From the NCBI GenBank assembly GCA_017881545.1, contig JADGQU010000002.1:1-40562 (forward strand): DNA of 40,562 nt, given 5' to 3'. The notes under the pieces were generated by a model, which worked only from the letters and a program-made list of their open reading frames with translations, did no database searches and was not told the origin of the DNA. Of this stretch, positions 6,559 through 14,768 are shown in pieces. A program made the translations under genes and the position numbers. This DNA comes from Gemmatimonadaceae bacterium (GTDB taxonomy: Bacteria; Gemmatimonadota; Gemmatimonadetes; Gemmatimonadales; Gemmatimonadaceae). The first letter of the stretch is position 1. The number at the start of each line of letters is the position of its first letter.

Positions 6559-8784
6559 ATGACAGCCGCCGCCATCACTCTGCGCAAAGCTCTTCTGAAC
6601 GAGATTTCCAAGCGAGAGCCCCGAATCGCCCCCGGTTTCGGGAAGGACGGAATACCCGGGCCGACCTCCCAGTACTTCGGCATCAACATCCTGGGAGTCA
6701 GGCAGCTCCGCGACAAGCTTCCGAGAGAAGTCTTCGGCAGCCTTGCCGCATCCATCCGTCACGGCAAGAAACTCGATCGCGCCATCGCGCCAGTCGTCGC
6801 GCAGGTGATCAAGGAGTGGGCGATCTCGCGCAAGGTGACCCACTTTACCCACTGGTTCCAGCCCCAGACCGGACTTACGGCGGAAAAGCACGACGCGTTC
6901 TTCGCGTTCGATGACGACCGGCAGCCGATGGAATCATTTACCGGCGACCAGCTGATTCAGAGCGAGCCCGACGCGTCGAGCTTTCCCTCGGGTGGATTGC
7001 GCGCGACCTGGGAAGCGCGAGGCTACACGGCATGGAACCCGGCCAGCCCGGTTTTCATCGTCGAGTCCACTGGCGCTCGGACTCTCTGCATTCCCTCAGT
7101 CTTCATCGGCTACAACGGTGAAGCTCTCGACGAAATGACTCCGCTCCTCAGAAGCTCCGATGTGCTTTCGCAGAAATCCACGGAGCTGCTGGAGCTGCTT
7201 GGCGACAAGGGAGTGCAGCGGGTCTTCACGACGCTTGGACCCGAGCAGGAATATTTCCTCATCGATCGCGCGCACTTCGCAATGCGCCCGGATCTCGTGA
7301 TGGGCGCCCGCACGCTCATTGGCGCTCCGCCGCCGCGCGGTCAGCAGCTCGAGGATCACTATTTCGGCGGAATCCCGGAGCGCATCCAGGGATGCATTTC
7401 CGAAGCAGAGTTCGAGCTGTACAAGCTCGGCGTACCGATTACGACACGCCACAATGAAGTCGCGCCTTGCCAGTTCGAGATGGCGCCGTATTTCGAGGAG
7501 ACCGATCTCGCCGTCGATCACAACATGCTCGTGATGGCGACACTGCGGCGCGTAGCGCTGAGACACGGCCTGCAGGCACTGCTGCACGAGAAGCCGTTCG
7601 CCGGCATCAACGGCTCGGGAAAACACTGCAACTGGTCGATGTCCGTCATCGCCGATTCGCCGGACCTCGACGGCTTGAATCTCCTCAAGCCCGGAAAGAC
7701 ACCCCACCAGAACATTCGCTTCCTCGCCTTCCTGGCCGCGGTGCTCAAAGGAGTCCACAAGCATTCCGGACTCCTTCGCGCCGGCATCGCGACCTCGGGC
7801 AATGAGCACCGGCTCGGTGCCAACGAAGCCCCGCCCGCCATCATTTCCATTTTCATGGGCGACATGCTCACCAAGGTCATCGAGGAGATCGCCGCGGGAA
7901 AGAGCTCCGGGTCCGCCGAGCAGCAGATGATCAAGCTGGGAGTCGCGAAGCTGCCGGAAGTTCAGCGCGACAATACCGATCGCAATCGCACGTCTCCCTT
8001 CGCGTTCACGGGGCAGAAGTTCGAGTTCCGCGCCGTGGGATCCTCGGCCTCGATCGCGTTCCCGGTCGCGCTCCTGAACACCGTCGTCGCGGATTCGATT
8101 GGCGAGATCACGGATTCGCTGCGTGAGACTCTCAAGAAGACGAAGTCGGTGGACGACGCGGTGCTCAAGGTCGTGCGAGAGGTGTTCAAGGACACGTCAG
8201 CCATTCGCTTCGAGGGGAACAACTACTCGGAAGAGTGGGTGATCGAGGCGAAAAAGCGTGGCCTTCCAAACCTGCGCCGGACTCCGGAGGCTTTGAAGGA
8301 GCTCGTGTCCAAGCAGTCGCGCGCGCTCCTCACCAAGCTCGGAGTCCTCACCAAGGAAGAGCTGGAGTCCCGCTATCACGTCCGCGTCGAGCGCTACGTG
8401 AAGGACATGCTGATTGAGCTGCACACCATGCGCGAGATCGTGGACACAATGGTGATCCCGGCGTCCTACGGTTATCTCGGACTGCTTTCCAAGGCGGCTT
8501 CACAGTCGAAGACGGCCGGTGTCGCGGTGATTCCGCAGATAGCAACCGCCAACCAGGTGGGCGAGCTGGTGCAGGAGCTCCAGGAATTTCGCGAGGATCT
8601 GAGCGACGTCATCGCTCGCGTCGAGGCGAAGCACGACAATCCGGCCGGACAGGCGGAGATGCTCACCTCGGAGGGAGCAGACACGATGGCAGAAGTGCGA
8701 AAGGTCTGCGACGCTCTCGAGCTGGTGGTAGGAGATGATTACTGGCCGCTCCCGAAGTACCGGGAAATGCTCTTTCCGGTCTGA
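6559..8784 (+). CDS. glnN: glutamine synthetase, type III
   Basis: A 741-residue protein, the usual size of GSIII and much larger than GSI. It carries GSIII-specific blocks: THWFQPQTGLTAEKHDAF near residue 95, FSFPSGGLRATWEARGYTAW-like sequence (here SFPSGGLRATWEARGYTAW), LGPEQEYFLIDRA for the catalytic metal site, NEVAPCQFEMAPYFEE, GINGSGKHCNWSM and SGNEHRLGANEAPPAIIS. It makes glutamine as a dodecamer in the characterised members. The ATG at 6559 gives the normal GSIII N-terminus (MTAAAITLRKALLNEIS); upstream in-frame sequence has no such match. It is divergent from glnA and followed by a strong hairpin terminator. Confidence 0.96.
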   Translation: MTAAAITLRKALLNEISKREPRIAPGFGKDGIPGPTSQYFGINILGVRQLRDKLPREVFGSLAASIRHGKKLDRAIAPVVAQVIKEWAISRKVTHFTHWFQPQTGLTAEKHDAFFAFDDDRQPMESFTGDQLIQSEPDASSFPSGGLRATWEARGYTAWNPASPVFIVESTGARTLCIPSVFIGYNGEALDEMTPLLRSSDVLSQKSTELLELLGDKGVQRVFTTLGPEQEYFLIDRAHFAMRPDLVMGARTLIGAPPPRGQQLEDHYFGGIPERIQGCISEAEFELYKLGVPITTRHNEVAPCQFEMAPYFEETDLAVDHNMLVMATLRRVALRHGLQALLHEKPFAGINGSGKHCNWSMSVIADSPDLDGLNLLKPGKTPHQNIRFLAFLAAVLKGVHKHSGLLRAGIATSGNEHRLGANEAPPAIISIFMGDMLTKVIEEIAAGKSSGSAEQQMIKLGVAKLPEVQRDNTDRNRTSPFAFTGQKFEFRAVGSSASIAFPVALLNTVVADSIGEITDSLRETLKKTKSVDDAVLKVVREVFKDTSAIRFEGNNYSEEWVIEAKKRGLPNLRRTPEALKELVSKQSRALLTKLGVLTKEELESRYHVRVERYVKDMLIELHTMREIVDTMVIPASYGYLGLLSKAASQSKTAGVAVIPQIATANQVGELVQELQEFREDLSDVIARVEAKHDNPAGQAEMLTSEGADTMAEVRKVCDALELVVGDDYWPLPKYREMLFPV

Positions 8785-8797
8785 TCCCTCAGCGCTG

Positions 8798-8865
8798 AAC
8801 TACAACTGATGACTACCTGCCAGGAGCTATGTGCGGGCCTGGCAGGTCGTTTTCAGTTCGTAGTT
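8798..8865 (+). terminator. nested hairpin terminator after glnN
   Basis: The inner stem ACCTGCCAGG (8815-8824) pairs perfectly with CCTGGCAGGT (8838-8847) and is followed by CGTTTTC. An outer arm AACTACAACTGA (8798-8809) pairs with TCAGTTCGTAGTT (8853-8865), with one extra C. The hairpin starts 13 nt after the glnN stop. The U-run is short (4), so it is a good but not perfect intrinsic terminator. Confidence 0.75.
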
Positions 8866-8920
8866 GCTGTCTGACTCCTCCGCGATGCAGGGAAGCTGGC
8901 GCCAGACTATTTTCAGGCGC

Positions 8921-9748
8921 ATGAGCTCCCTCCCTCCAGACGAAAGCACCACCTGCTCCTCCTGTGGCGCAGCAGCGAATGGCCGGTACTGCGCTAGCTG
9001 TGGCGCCCCACTGGCGGGTGCGACCTGTGCCTCCTGCTCCGCTGACCTGAGTCCCGGCGCCAAGTTCTGTCACCGCTGCGGGACGCCAGTCGGAGCGGCT
9101 GCTGCCAAACCTGAACCGAGAACGAATGTGCTTCCGTGGGTCGTCGCGGCTCTCGCGTTCCTGGCACTCTTCGCCCTGGCTGCCGGTCGTGGCTTCAATG
9201 CCCGTCGTGGAAGCACCGTTGACGGTTCGGTTAATGCGTTGCCACAGGCTGGACTCGACGATCGCGGGCCTCCAGCCGACGATCAATCCGCTGCAGTTCG
9301 CGCCCCCGACATCTCGAGCCTGTCGCCGCAGGAGCGCGCCGACCGCCTCTATAACCGTGTTATGCTGCTCGCCACCCAAGGGAAGATCGACAGCGTCCAG
9401 TTCTTCGCACCGATGGCCCTTCAGGCGTACCTAATGCTCGCGCCTCTTAACACGGATCAACGCTACGACATGGGTCGCATCGGCGAGGTCGCGGGAGCGA
9501 TTCCACTGGCGAAAGCTCAGGCGGACACCATCCTGCGCGAGAATCCGAATCACCTGCTCGGATTGATCCTGGAGGCGCGTCTTGCCACTCTCGCTCGCGA
9601 CACCGCCCAGCTCCATTCCTACGAGCGAAGGCTCATCGCTGCGCAGAAAGCCGAGCTCGCAAAAAAACGCGATGAGTATGTGCGACACGCGGATGATATC
9701 TCGAACGCCGTCTCTCAGGCGCGGAAAAGCCTGGGAATCAAATCATGA
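8921..9748 (+). CDS. double zinc-ribbon, single-pass membrane protein with helical repeat tail
   Basis: A 275-residue protein. Four CxxC knuckles lie at residues 12-15, 24-27, 36-39 and 50-53, arranged as two zinc ribbons. One membrane helix follows (about 70-88), then a linker rich in Pro, Asp and Gly, then a helical region (about 130-275) with TPR-like spacing (GAIPLAKAQADTILRENPNHLLGLILEARLA... pattern, cut here). The ATG at 8921 is chosen because the ribbons begin right after it; upstream ATGs (8864, 8885) lie in or near the terminator. The function is unknown. Zinc-ribbon plus membrane helix plus TPR is a common bacterial layout for protein-protein contacts. Its stop overlaps the mqnD start (ATGA). 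Confidence 0.82.
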   Translation: MSSLPPDESTTCSSCGAAANGRYCASCGAPLAGATCASCSADLSPGAKFCHRCGTPVGAAAAKPEPRTNVLPWVVAALAFLALFALAAGRGFNARRGSTVDGSVNALPQAGLDDRGPPADDQSAAVRAPDISSLSPQERADRLYNRVMLLATQGKIDSVQFFAPMALQAYLMLAPLNTDQRYDMGRIGEVAGAIPLAKAQADTILRENPNHLLGLILEARLATLARDTAQLHSYERRLIAAQKAELAKKRDEYVRHADDISNAVSQARKSLGIKS

Positions 9749-10587
9749 CCTCACCCAGCACGATCCATCTCGCCCACAGCCCCGATTCGGACGATGCGTT
9801 CATGTTCTACGCGCTCGCCGACGGACACATCGATACGCAGGGAATCAGCTACGTCCATGAGCTCCAGGACATCGAAACGCTGAACAGTCGCGCGCGGCGT
9901 GGAGAGCTCGACGTGACCGCGGTCTCGATTCACGCCTACGCGTATCTGTCGGAATTGTACGCCCTGCTACCCCACGGCGCATCGATGGGCGATGGCTATG
10001 GACCCATGCTCGTGGCCAAAAAGCCGATGACGCCCAAAAAGGTCGCTGGCAAGAGAGTCGCCGTGCCTGGAATGATGACGAGCGCATACCTGGCGCTCAG
10101 GCTTTTTCAGCCGGATTTCATTCCCGTCGTCGTCCCCTTTGATCAGATCGAGCAATCAGTGCTGAGCGGCGACGTGGATGCCGGATTGCTGATCCACGAA
10201 GGACAGCTCACCTACAAGGACGAGGGACTGCACCTCGTCGCCGATATGGGTGCGTGGTGGCTCGAGAAAACGGGCCTGCCACTTCCTCTCGGCGGCAATG
10301 TCATCAGGAAAGACATGCCGCGCGACGTCCAGAGAAAGGTCTCGCGGCACCTTCGCGAGAGCATCGCGTACGGGCTCGATCACCGCAAGAACGCTCTCGA
10401 CCACGCTATGCGTTATGCGCGCGGTCTCGATCGGAGCAAGGCAGACACATTCGTCGGGATGTACGTGAACGACTGGACGCTCGACTACGGCGAGCGCGGC
10501 CGCGCGGCAATCCGGCTCTTCCTCGACGAAGGCGTCAAGTCCGGCGTGATAACACGTCCGGTGACGGTGGAGTTCATTGACGACTGA
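9745..10587 (+). CDS. mqnD: 1,4-dihydroxy-6-naphthoate synthase (futalosine menaquinone pathway)
   Basis: A 280-residue periplasmic-binding-protein-fold enzyme that converts cyclic dehypoxanthine futalosine to 1,4-dihydroxy-6-naphthoate in the cytoplasm. The N-terminal HSPDSDDAFMFYAL and DIETLNSRARRGELDVTAVS, the central YGPMLVAKKPM and KRVAVPG, and especially GLLIHEGQLTY and GAWWLEKTGLPLPLGGNVI match MqnD, not MqnA, which lacks the GAWWxxxTGLPLPLG block. The length is normal. The start overlaps the upstream zinc-ribbon gene (ATGA), and the stop overlaps the kinase frame by 11 nt. Other mqn genes are not in the window, so they lie elsewhere. This implies menaquinone-based respiration without the classic Men pathway. 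Confidence 0.93.
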   Translation: MTSPSTIHLAHSPDSDDAFMFYALADGHIDTQGISYVHELQDIETLNSRARRGELDVTAVSIHAYAYLSELYALLPHGASMGDGYGPMLVAKKPMTPKKVAGKRVAVPGMMTSAYLALRLFQPDFIPVVVPFDQIEQSVLSGDVDAGLLIHEGQLTYKDEGLHLVADMGAWWLEKTGLPLPLGGNVIRKDMPRDVQRKVSRHLRESIAYGLDHRKNALDHAMRYARGLDRSKADTFVGMYVNDWTLDYGERGRAAIRLFLDEGVKSGVITRPVTVEFIDD

Positions 10588-12676
10588 GCTCGTCGCCGAG
10601 CTCGAGCGACGCGCCGCGAGATTCGCGGCGGTCGCGACCGTGCAACAAGCTATTTCAGCCACCATCTCGCTCAACGAAGCGTACCGCGAGATCTACAAGG
10701 CAGTCGCTTCGGTGGTTGATGCTCCGTGCTTTGCCCTCATGATCGCGGACGCCGTGGGTGAGAAGTTCCACGCGCACTGCATCATCGTCGATTCCAAGGA
10801 GCGCGAGGGAGAGAGCGTCCTCGACTTCCCGAATGGCACAGAGGCGATCGCCAGGGTTTTCCGGACCGGCCTGCCGATCGTCTCCTCCAAGCCGGAGCGA
10901 TGGTGGCAGGGAACGATCTTCCAGGTTGCCTCGAAGCGTGAAGTGAAGAGCGAGATTACTGCGCCGCTCACCTACCGCGACCGGACGGTGGGAGTGATGC
11001 AGGTTCTCTCGTACAAGACGAATGCGTACGACGGACACGATCTGGATCTCATCATGCTGATCGCGCGCCAGGCGGCCGTTGCCATCGAGAATGTGCGACT
11101 CTTCGATGCGCAGCGCAGCGAGCAAAGGCAGACCGAGGCCGCGGCCAAGATCGCGCGCGTGGCCCTGCGCAAGGTGACGGTCGCCAAGGCGAGTCATAAC
11201 ATCCTCGAGATTCTCGATGACGTCGTTCCATCGAGCGGGAAAGCAATCGGCATCATCTCCCCCGATGGCAACACCGTCGTGTGTGTCGCCGCCCGCGGCA
11301 CATGTGAGCAGATGGAAGGCATATCGGGTCCGATCGAGACCAGCTCGGTTCGAGCAGCCTGGGAGACGGAGGGGCCGTCCTTCGTCGAGAATCTCCGCGA
11401 AATATCGTCCCAGCCCCTGCGGGTTCCCGAGGAGCCAGCTATCACGATTCCGCTCATCGCGAGCAGCCGCCGACTCGGAGTCCTGGTCGTGACATCTGCC
11501 ACCGCGCAGATGAAAAGCGGTCCGCACATTGAGGCGTTGTTGCGTCTCGCGCCCGCGGTCGCCCTCGCAATCGATGTGCTGCTCCTCAGCGAAGACGAAC
11601 ATCGAACCCATGCCCGCGAGCGCACACTCGCCGCGGCGCTGGCGACTATGGATCAGCCCGTGCTGATACTCGGCATCGATGCGAAAGTTGAATACGCCAA
11701 CACCGCCGCAATCAAAGAGTATCGCTACGACCCAAATGAAATAGCCGGCCTGTCAGTCGACGATTTCGTCGTTGCTTCGGCTCAGCCTTCACCCCGACAG
11801 ACGATTCCCGCGATCCCGCACGACATACAGCTCTGGACCGGCGAGCACGTTCATCGAAGAAAAGACGGAACCGAGTTCCCGGCTGCCGTGACGCTCAGCC
11901 ACATTCGCGACGGAACCCACAACATCGTCGGGCTGGTGATCGGTATCAGAAATCTCACCGAGGAGCGCAAGGTCGCCGACCACCTCGGGCGGACCGAAAA
12001 ACTCGCCGCCATAGGCGAGCTAGTCGCCGGCGTCGCGCACGAGCTCAACAACCCTCTCACCGGCATCTCGACCTTCGCGCAGCTTCTTCTCGAGGACAAT
12101 CTGGAGGGTGAGCAGTTGGAGTCGGTGAGCCTGATCAAGCGCGAAGCCGATCGGGCGATCGGTGTCATTCGCGATCTCCTCCTCTTCGCTCGCAAGACCG
12201 ACGCGCGCGATGTTCCGGTCGACATCAACACCATCGTCAAGCACACAGTGCGGCTTCGCGCCCTGGCGTCCCGCTCGGCCGGCATCAAGGTTCACATGCG
12301 TCTCGATGATTCGAATCCCCAGGCTCGCGGCGATGAGCAGAAGCTCCAGCAGGTTCTCCTCAACCTTCTCGTCAACGCCGAGTCGGCCATGGAAGGAACG
12401 CAGCTCCGTCACATGTCGCTGACGACTCAGCGCAAGCACGGGATGGTGCAGATCATCCTTTCGGACACTGGACGCGGAATGCCGCCCGCAGTGAGTCAGC
12501 GCGTATTCGAGCCTTTCTTCACCACCAAGCCTCCCGGTGAGGGAACCGGACTGGGCCTCAGCGTGAGCTACGGCATCATTCAGGCACACGAGGGAACGAT
12601 CTCGGTGGAAAGCACTCCCGATGTTGGGACGACGTTCACGATTCTTCTACCGCTCTACAGCGAGACAAAGAAGTGA
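10577..12676 (+). CDS. GAF-GAF-PAS sensor histidine kinase (NtrB-like)
   Basis: A 699-residue soluble kinase with no membrane helix. A GAF domain spans roughly residues 20-175, a second, weaker GAF-like region 190-335, and a PAS domain 350-465 (PVLILGIDAKVEYANTAAI). The HisKA H-box ELVAGVAHELNNPLTGIS has His488 as the phospho-acceptor. The HATPase_c domain has the N-box QVLLNLLVNAESAM, G1 DTGRGMP and G2 GEGTGLGLSVSYG. It would autophosphorylate in response to a cytoplasmic or diffusible signal. The start is a TTG at 10577, inside the 3' end of mqnD. The stop overlaps the GTG of the receiver/HD-GYP gene by 4 nt, so the two are almost certainly partners. Confidence 0.93.
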   Translation: MTTELVAELERRAARFAAVATVQQAISATISLNEAYREIYKAVASVVDAPCFALMIADAVGEKFHAHCIIVDSKEREGESVLDFPNGTEAIARVFRTGLPIVSSKPERWWQGTIFQVASKREVKSEITAPLTYRDRTVGVMQVLSYKTNAYDGHDLDLIMLIARQAAVAIENVRLFDAQRSEQRQTEAAAKIARVALRKVTVAKASHNILEILDDVVPSSGKAIGIISPDGNTVVCVAARGTCEQMEGISGPIETSSVRAAWETEGPSFVENLREISSQPLRVPEEPAITIPLIASSRRLGVLVVTSATAQMKSGPHIEALLRLAPAVALAIDVLLLSEDEHRTHARERTLAAALATMDQPVLILGIDAKVEYANTAAIKEYRYDPNEIAGLSVDDFVVASAQPSPRQTIPAIPHDIQLWTGEHVHRRKDGTEFPAAVTLSHIRDGTHNIVGLVIGIRNLTEERKVADHLGRTEKLAAIGELVAGVAHELNNPLTGISTFAQLLLEDNLEGEQLESVSLIKREADRAIGVIRDLLLFARKTDARDVPVDINTIVKHTVRLRALASRSAGIKVHMRLDDSNPQARGDEQKLQQVLLNLLVNAESAMEGTQLRHMSLTTQRKHGMVQIILSDTGRGMPPAVSQRVFEPFFTTKPPGEGTGLGLSVSYGIIQAHEGTISVESTPDVGTTFTILLPLYSETKK

Positions 12677-13734
12677 CCCGGATTCTCGTTGTCGACGACG
12701 AGGAGACTATCCGCCTCGCGCTCCGCAAATTCCTCCGCTCCCGCGGCTACGAGGTGGAGATCGCCGGCTCTGGTGATCTCGCGCTCCAGATCCTGGAAAA
12801 GGAATCGTTCGCCCTCATGCTCTGCGATGTGCGCATGCCCGGAATGACCGGAGTCCAGATCGTTCCAAAGGCGATCGAACGAGATCCGAACCTGGCGATC
12901 ATCATGTTGACCGCCGTCAATGATGCGGCCACCGCGACGGAAGTTTTGTCTTCCGGCGCGACGGACTATATGATGAAGCCCGTCGAGCTCGCCGACCTCC
13001 AGCAAGCTGTCGATCGCGCGCTCCACAAGCGCTCGGAGCTGATGGAGCAACGCCGCCTCGACAAGCTGATTCGCGAGGAAGTCGCCCTTCGCACCGCCGA
13101 GCTGGAGCGGGAGAAGGAAGCCCTGCGGCTCATGTCCATAAGCATCGCCGAGACTCTTATCAACGCCATGGAAGCGAAGGACCTCTACCTGCGGGGCCAT
13201 TCCCAACGCGTTTCCGAGCTGGCCGGCCAGCTCGCCGAGGAGTTGGGCCTCGAGGAGAATGTGTGCGAGGATCTCAGGGTTGCCGGCCGTCTTCACGACG
13301 TCGGCAAAATCGGAATCAGAGAGGAGATCCTCAACAAACCCGGACGCCTTACCGCCGAGGAGTTCGAGCACGTCAAGCAGCACGTGAGAATCGGGCTCGA
13401 CATCCTGGCACCCCTCAATCACATCAAGCAGCCGCTCAAGTACGTCGAGCACCATCATGAGCGCTGGGACGGCGTCGGGTACCCACTCGGCCTGTCGGGC
13501 GAAGCCATTCCTCTCGGCGCCAGAATCCTTTGCGCGGCCGACACCTTTGATGCTCTTACATCCAAACGCGCCTACCGCGAGCCGCTGGAGCCCATCGCAG
13601 CCCTGAATCACCTCCGCGTCGACGCGGGTAAACAGTTCGACCCGGGTGTTTACGATGCGCTGGTCAACGTCATCACGAGGCGAGTAGCGTCTCAATCCAG
13701 CGAATCGGGCCAGACGCGCAAAGCTGCTCCTTGA
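12673..13734 (+). CDS. response regulator with HD-GYP output domain
   Basis: A 353-residue protein. The receiver domain (1-118) has the acidic pair D9/D10, phospho-acceptor D52, the conserved T80 and K102. A coiled linker (about 118-165) joins an HD-GYP domain (165-340) with H208-D209 (LHDVGKIGI), the downstream HHHERWDGVGYP (260-271) and CAADTFDALTSKRAYR. HD-GYP domains hydrolyse c-di-GMP to pGpG or GMP, so phosphorylation by the coupled kinase probably controls local c-di-GMP turnover; that output is inferred from the family. All usual HD-GYP metal ligands appear present. The GTG start overlaps the kinase stop (GTGA). The chain ends here, before a 160-bp gap. Confidence 0.94.
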   Translation: MTRILVVDDEETIRLALRKFLRSRGYEVEIAGSGDLALQILEKESFALMLCDVRMPGMTGVQIVPKAIERDPNLAIIMLTAVNDAATATEVLSSGATDYMMKPVELADLQQAVDRALHKRSELMEQRRLDKLIREEVALRTAELEREKEALRLMSISIAETLINAMEAKDLYLRGHSQRVSELAGQLAEELGLEENVCEDLRVAGRLHDVGKIGIREEILNKPGRLTAEEFEHVKQHVRIGLDILAPLNHIKQPLKYVEHHHERWDGVGYPLGLSGEAIPLGARILCAADTFDALTSKRAYREPLEPIAALNHLRVDAGKQFDPGVYDALVNVITRRVASQSSESGQTRKAAP

Positions 13735-13749
13735 CGCCGTGTCACCGGC

Positions 13750-13789
13750 GTTGTATTCGGTTTCCACATGTTGTGTTCGGTTTCCACAT
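13750..13789. repeat. tandem 20-bp direct repeat (2 copies)
   Basis: Two adjacent 20-bp units, GTTGTATTCGGTTTCCACAT (13750-13769) and GTTGTGTTCGGTTTCCACAT (13770-13789), differ at one base. They lie 16 bp after the HD-GYP stop and about 110 bp before the disordered protein gene. The equal spacing of two helical turns suits a dimeric binding site, or this may be a simple duplication. Confidence 0.85.
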
Positions 13790-13897
13790 CTAGAGAAGCT
13801 TTCGGCGCTAGCGTACAAGGCACGCGACGTGCAGCGGGCGAAACTCAGAAAATTCCGCGCTACCCAGCGCGCGTGCTGACATTCTATGGGAGGACTA

Positions 13898-14674
13898 ATG
13901 CCGAGCGGTGAATCAGTGGAGCCATTGCGTTTCGCGGACGACGACGACCAGGACGATCTCGGTGGCTTCAGTCGCGGCAAGCGTTCCTACGACGATGACG
14001 ACGACGAGGATGGCGGCTGGGCGATCAATGAGGATCATAGCGATCGCCTGTGGGATAGCGCTGAAGACGCGGATGACGACGAAGAGGTCGATTCTGATGC
14101 CACGGTCGTAAGCGAAGGCGAAGAGGATGAAGAGGATGAGGAGGAGGATCTCTTCGGCGGCGGCGCTCCGAGAGGAAGAAGGGGCCGGCCCAAGGGATCC
14201 GGGAAAAAGCAGGAGTCGACCCTTGGCGGTGGTGGAACGGGAGGCCTTGGTGGCGCTTCGGGAAATGCCAGCGGAATGAGCGGCAGCTCGGGGTTTGGTA
14301 GCCCGCCGTCAACCGGGTCCAGCACGGCATTCGGAGCTGGAAACTCGGGAGCGGCCGCGCGGACCAGCACTTTCGGCGGCGGAGCCAGTCCAGCCACCCG
14401 GACGACGGCAGCGTCCGGCTCCGGAAGCCGCGCAGGAGCCGCCAAGACAGCCGGCGGCACCAAGAAGAAAGCAGCCAAGGGCCCCCCCCCGAAGTCCTCA
14501 GGCGGGAAGAAATCAGTCAAAAAGAAGTCCTCAGGAGCGCGGAAGCCGGCCCAGAAAGCCGCCGGACGCAAAGCCGCCCCGAAGGCGGCGGCCCGGAAGG
14601 CTTCCAAGGGTGGGGCCAAGTCGCACGGAAAGAGCGGCGGGAGCCATAAGAGCTCGGGTTCGCGGAAGCGCTAG
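13898..14674 (+). CDS. bipolar disordered acidic/Gly-Ser/basic protein with AT-hook
   Basis: A 258-residue protein of very low complexity. Residues 1-85 are strongly acidic, with Asp runs near 14-20 and 32-38 and a Glu/Asp run at 74-84. Residues 90-100 hold RGRRGRPKGSG, an AT-hook-like minor-groove motif. Residues 108-185 are Gly/Ser/Ala-rich. Residues 185-258 are Lys/Ala/Ser-rich like a histone H1 tail (KKSVKKKSSGARKPAQKAAG). The ATG at 13898 is preferred because GGGAGG stands 5 nt upstream; an ATG at 13886 would bury that site. A C9 homopolymer at 14482-14490 lies in frame. It is followed by a perfect intrinsic terminator. A DNA-compacting or RNA-binding role is inferred from composition only. 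Confidence 0.82.
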   Translation: MPSGESVEPLRFADDDDQDDLGGFSRGKRSYDDDDDEDGGWAINEDHSDRLWDSAEDADDDEEVDSDATVVSEGEEDEEDEEEDLFGGGAPRGRRGRPKGSGKKQESTLGGGGTGGLGGASGNASGMSGSSGFGSPPSTGSSTAFGAGNSGAAARTSTFGGGASPATRTTAASGSGSRAGAAKTAGGTKKKAAKGPPPKSSGGKKSVKKKSSGARKPAQKAAGRKAAPKAAARKASKGGAKSHGKSGGSHKSSGSRKR

Positions 14675-14713
14675 TAGCAGTAGTTTCCTCCGACCCCATG
14701 CGCAGTGCCCGAG

Positions 14714-14744
14714 GCGCGGTTACTCTCAAGTAACCGCGCTTTTT
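14714..14744 (+). terminator. intrinsic terminator
   Basis: A perfect 11-bp stem GCGCGGTTACT / AGTAACCGCGC (14714-14724, 14729-14739) with loop CTCA and TTTTT at 14740-14744. It lies 40 nt after the stop of the disordered protein gene and separates it from the hydrolase gene. Confidence 0.93.
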
Positions 14745-14768
14745 CCTTGACCGACCGAGTGAGGTGTG

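Noticed and set aside
7096-7809. 237-codon minus-strand frame antisense to glnN
   Set aside because: Antisense shadow of a strongly supported GSIII gene.
12655-13980. 441-codon minus-strand frame antisense to the HD-GYP gene and the start of the disordered protein
   Set aside because: Its content is the mirror of the receiver/HD-GYP codons, and it crosses two plus-strand genes and the tandem repeat.
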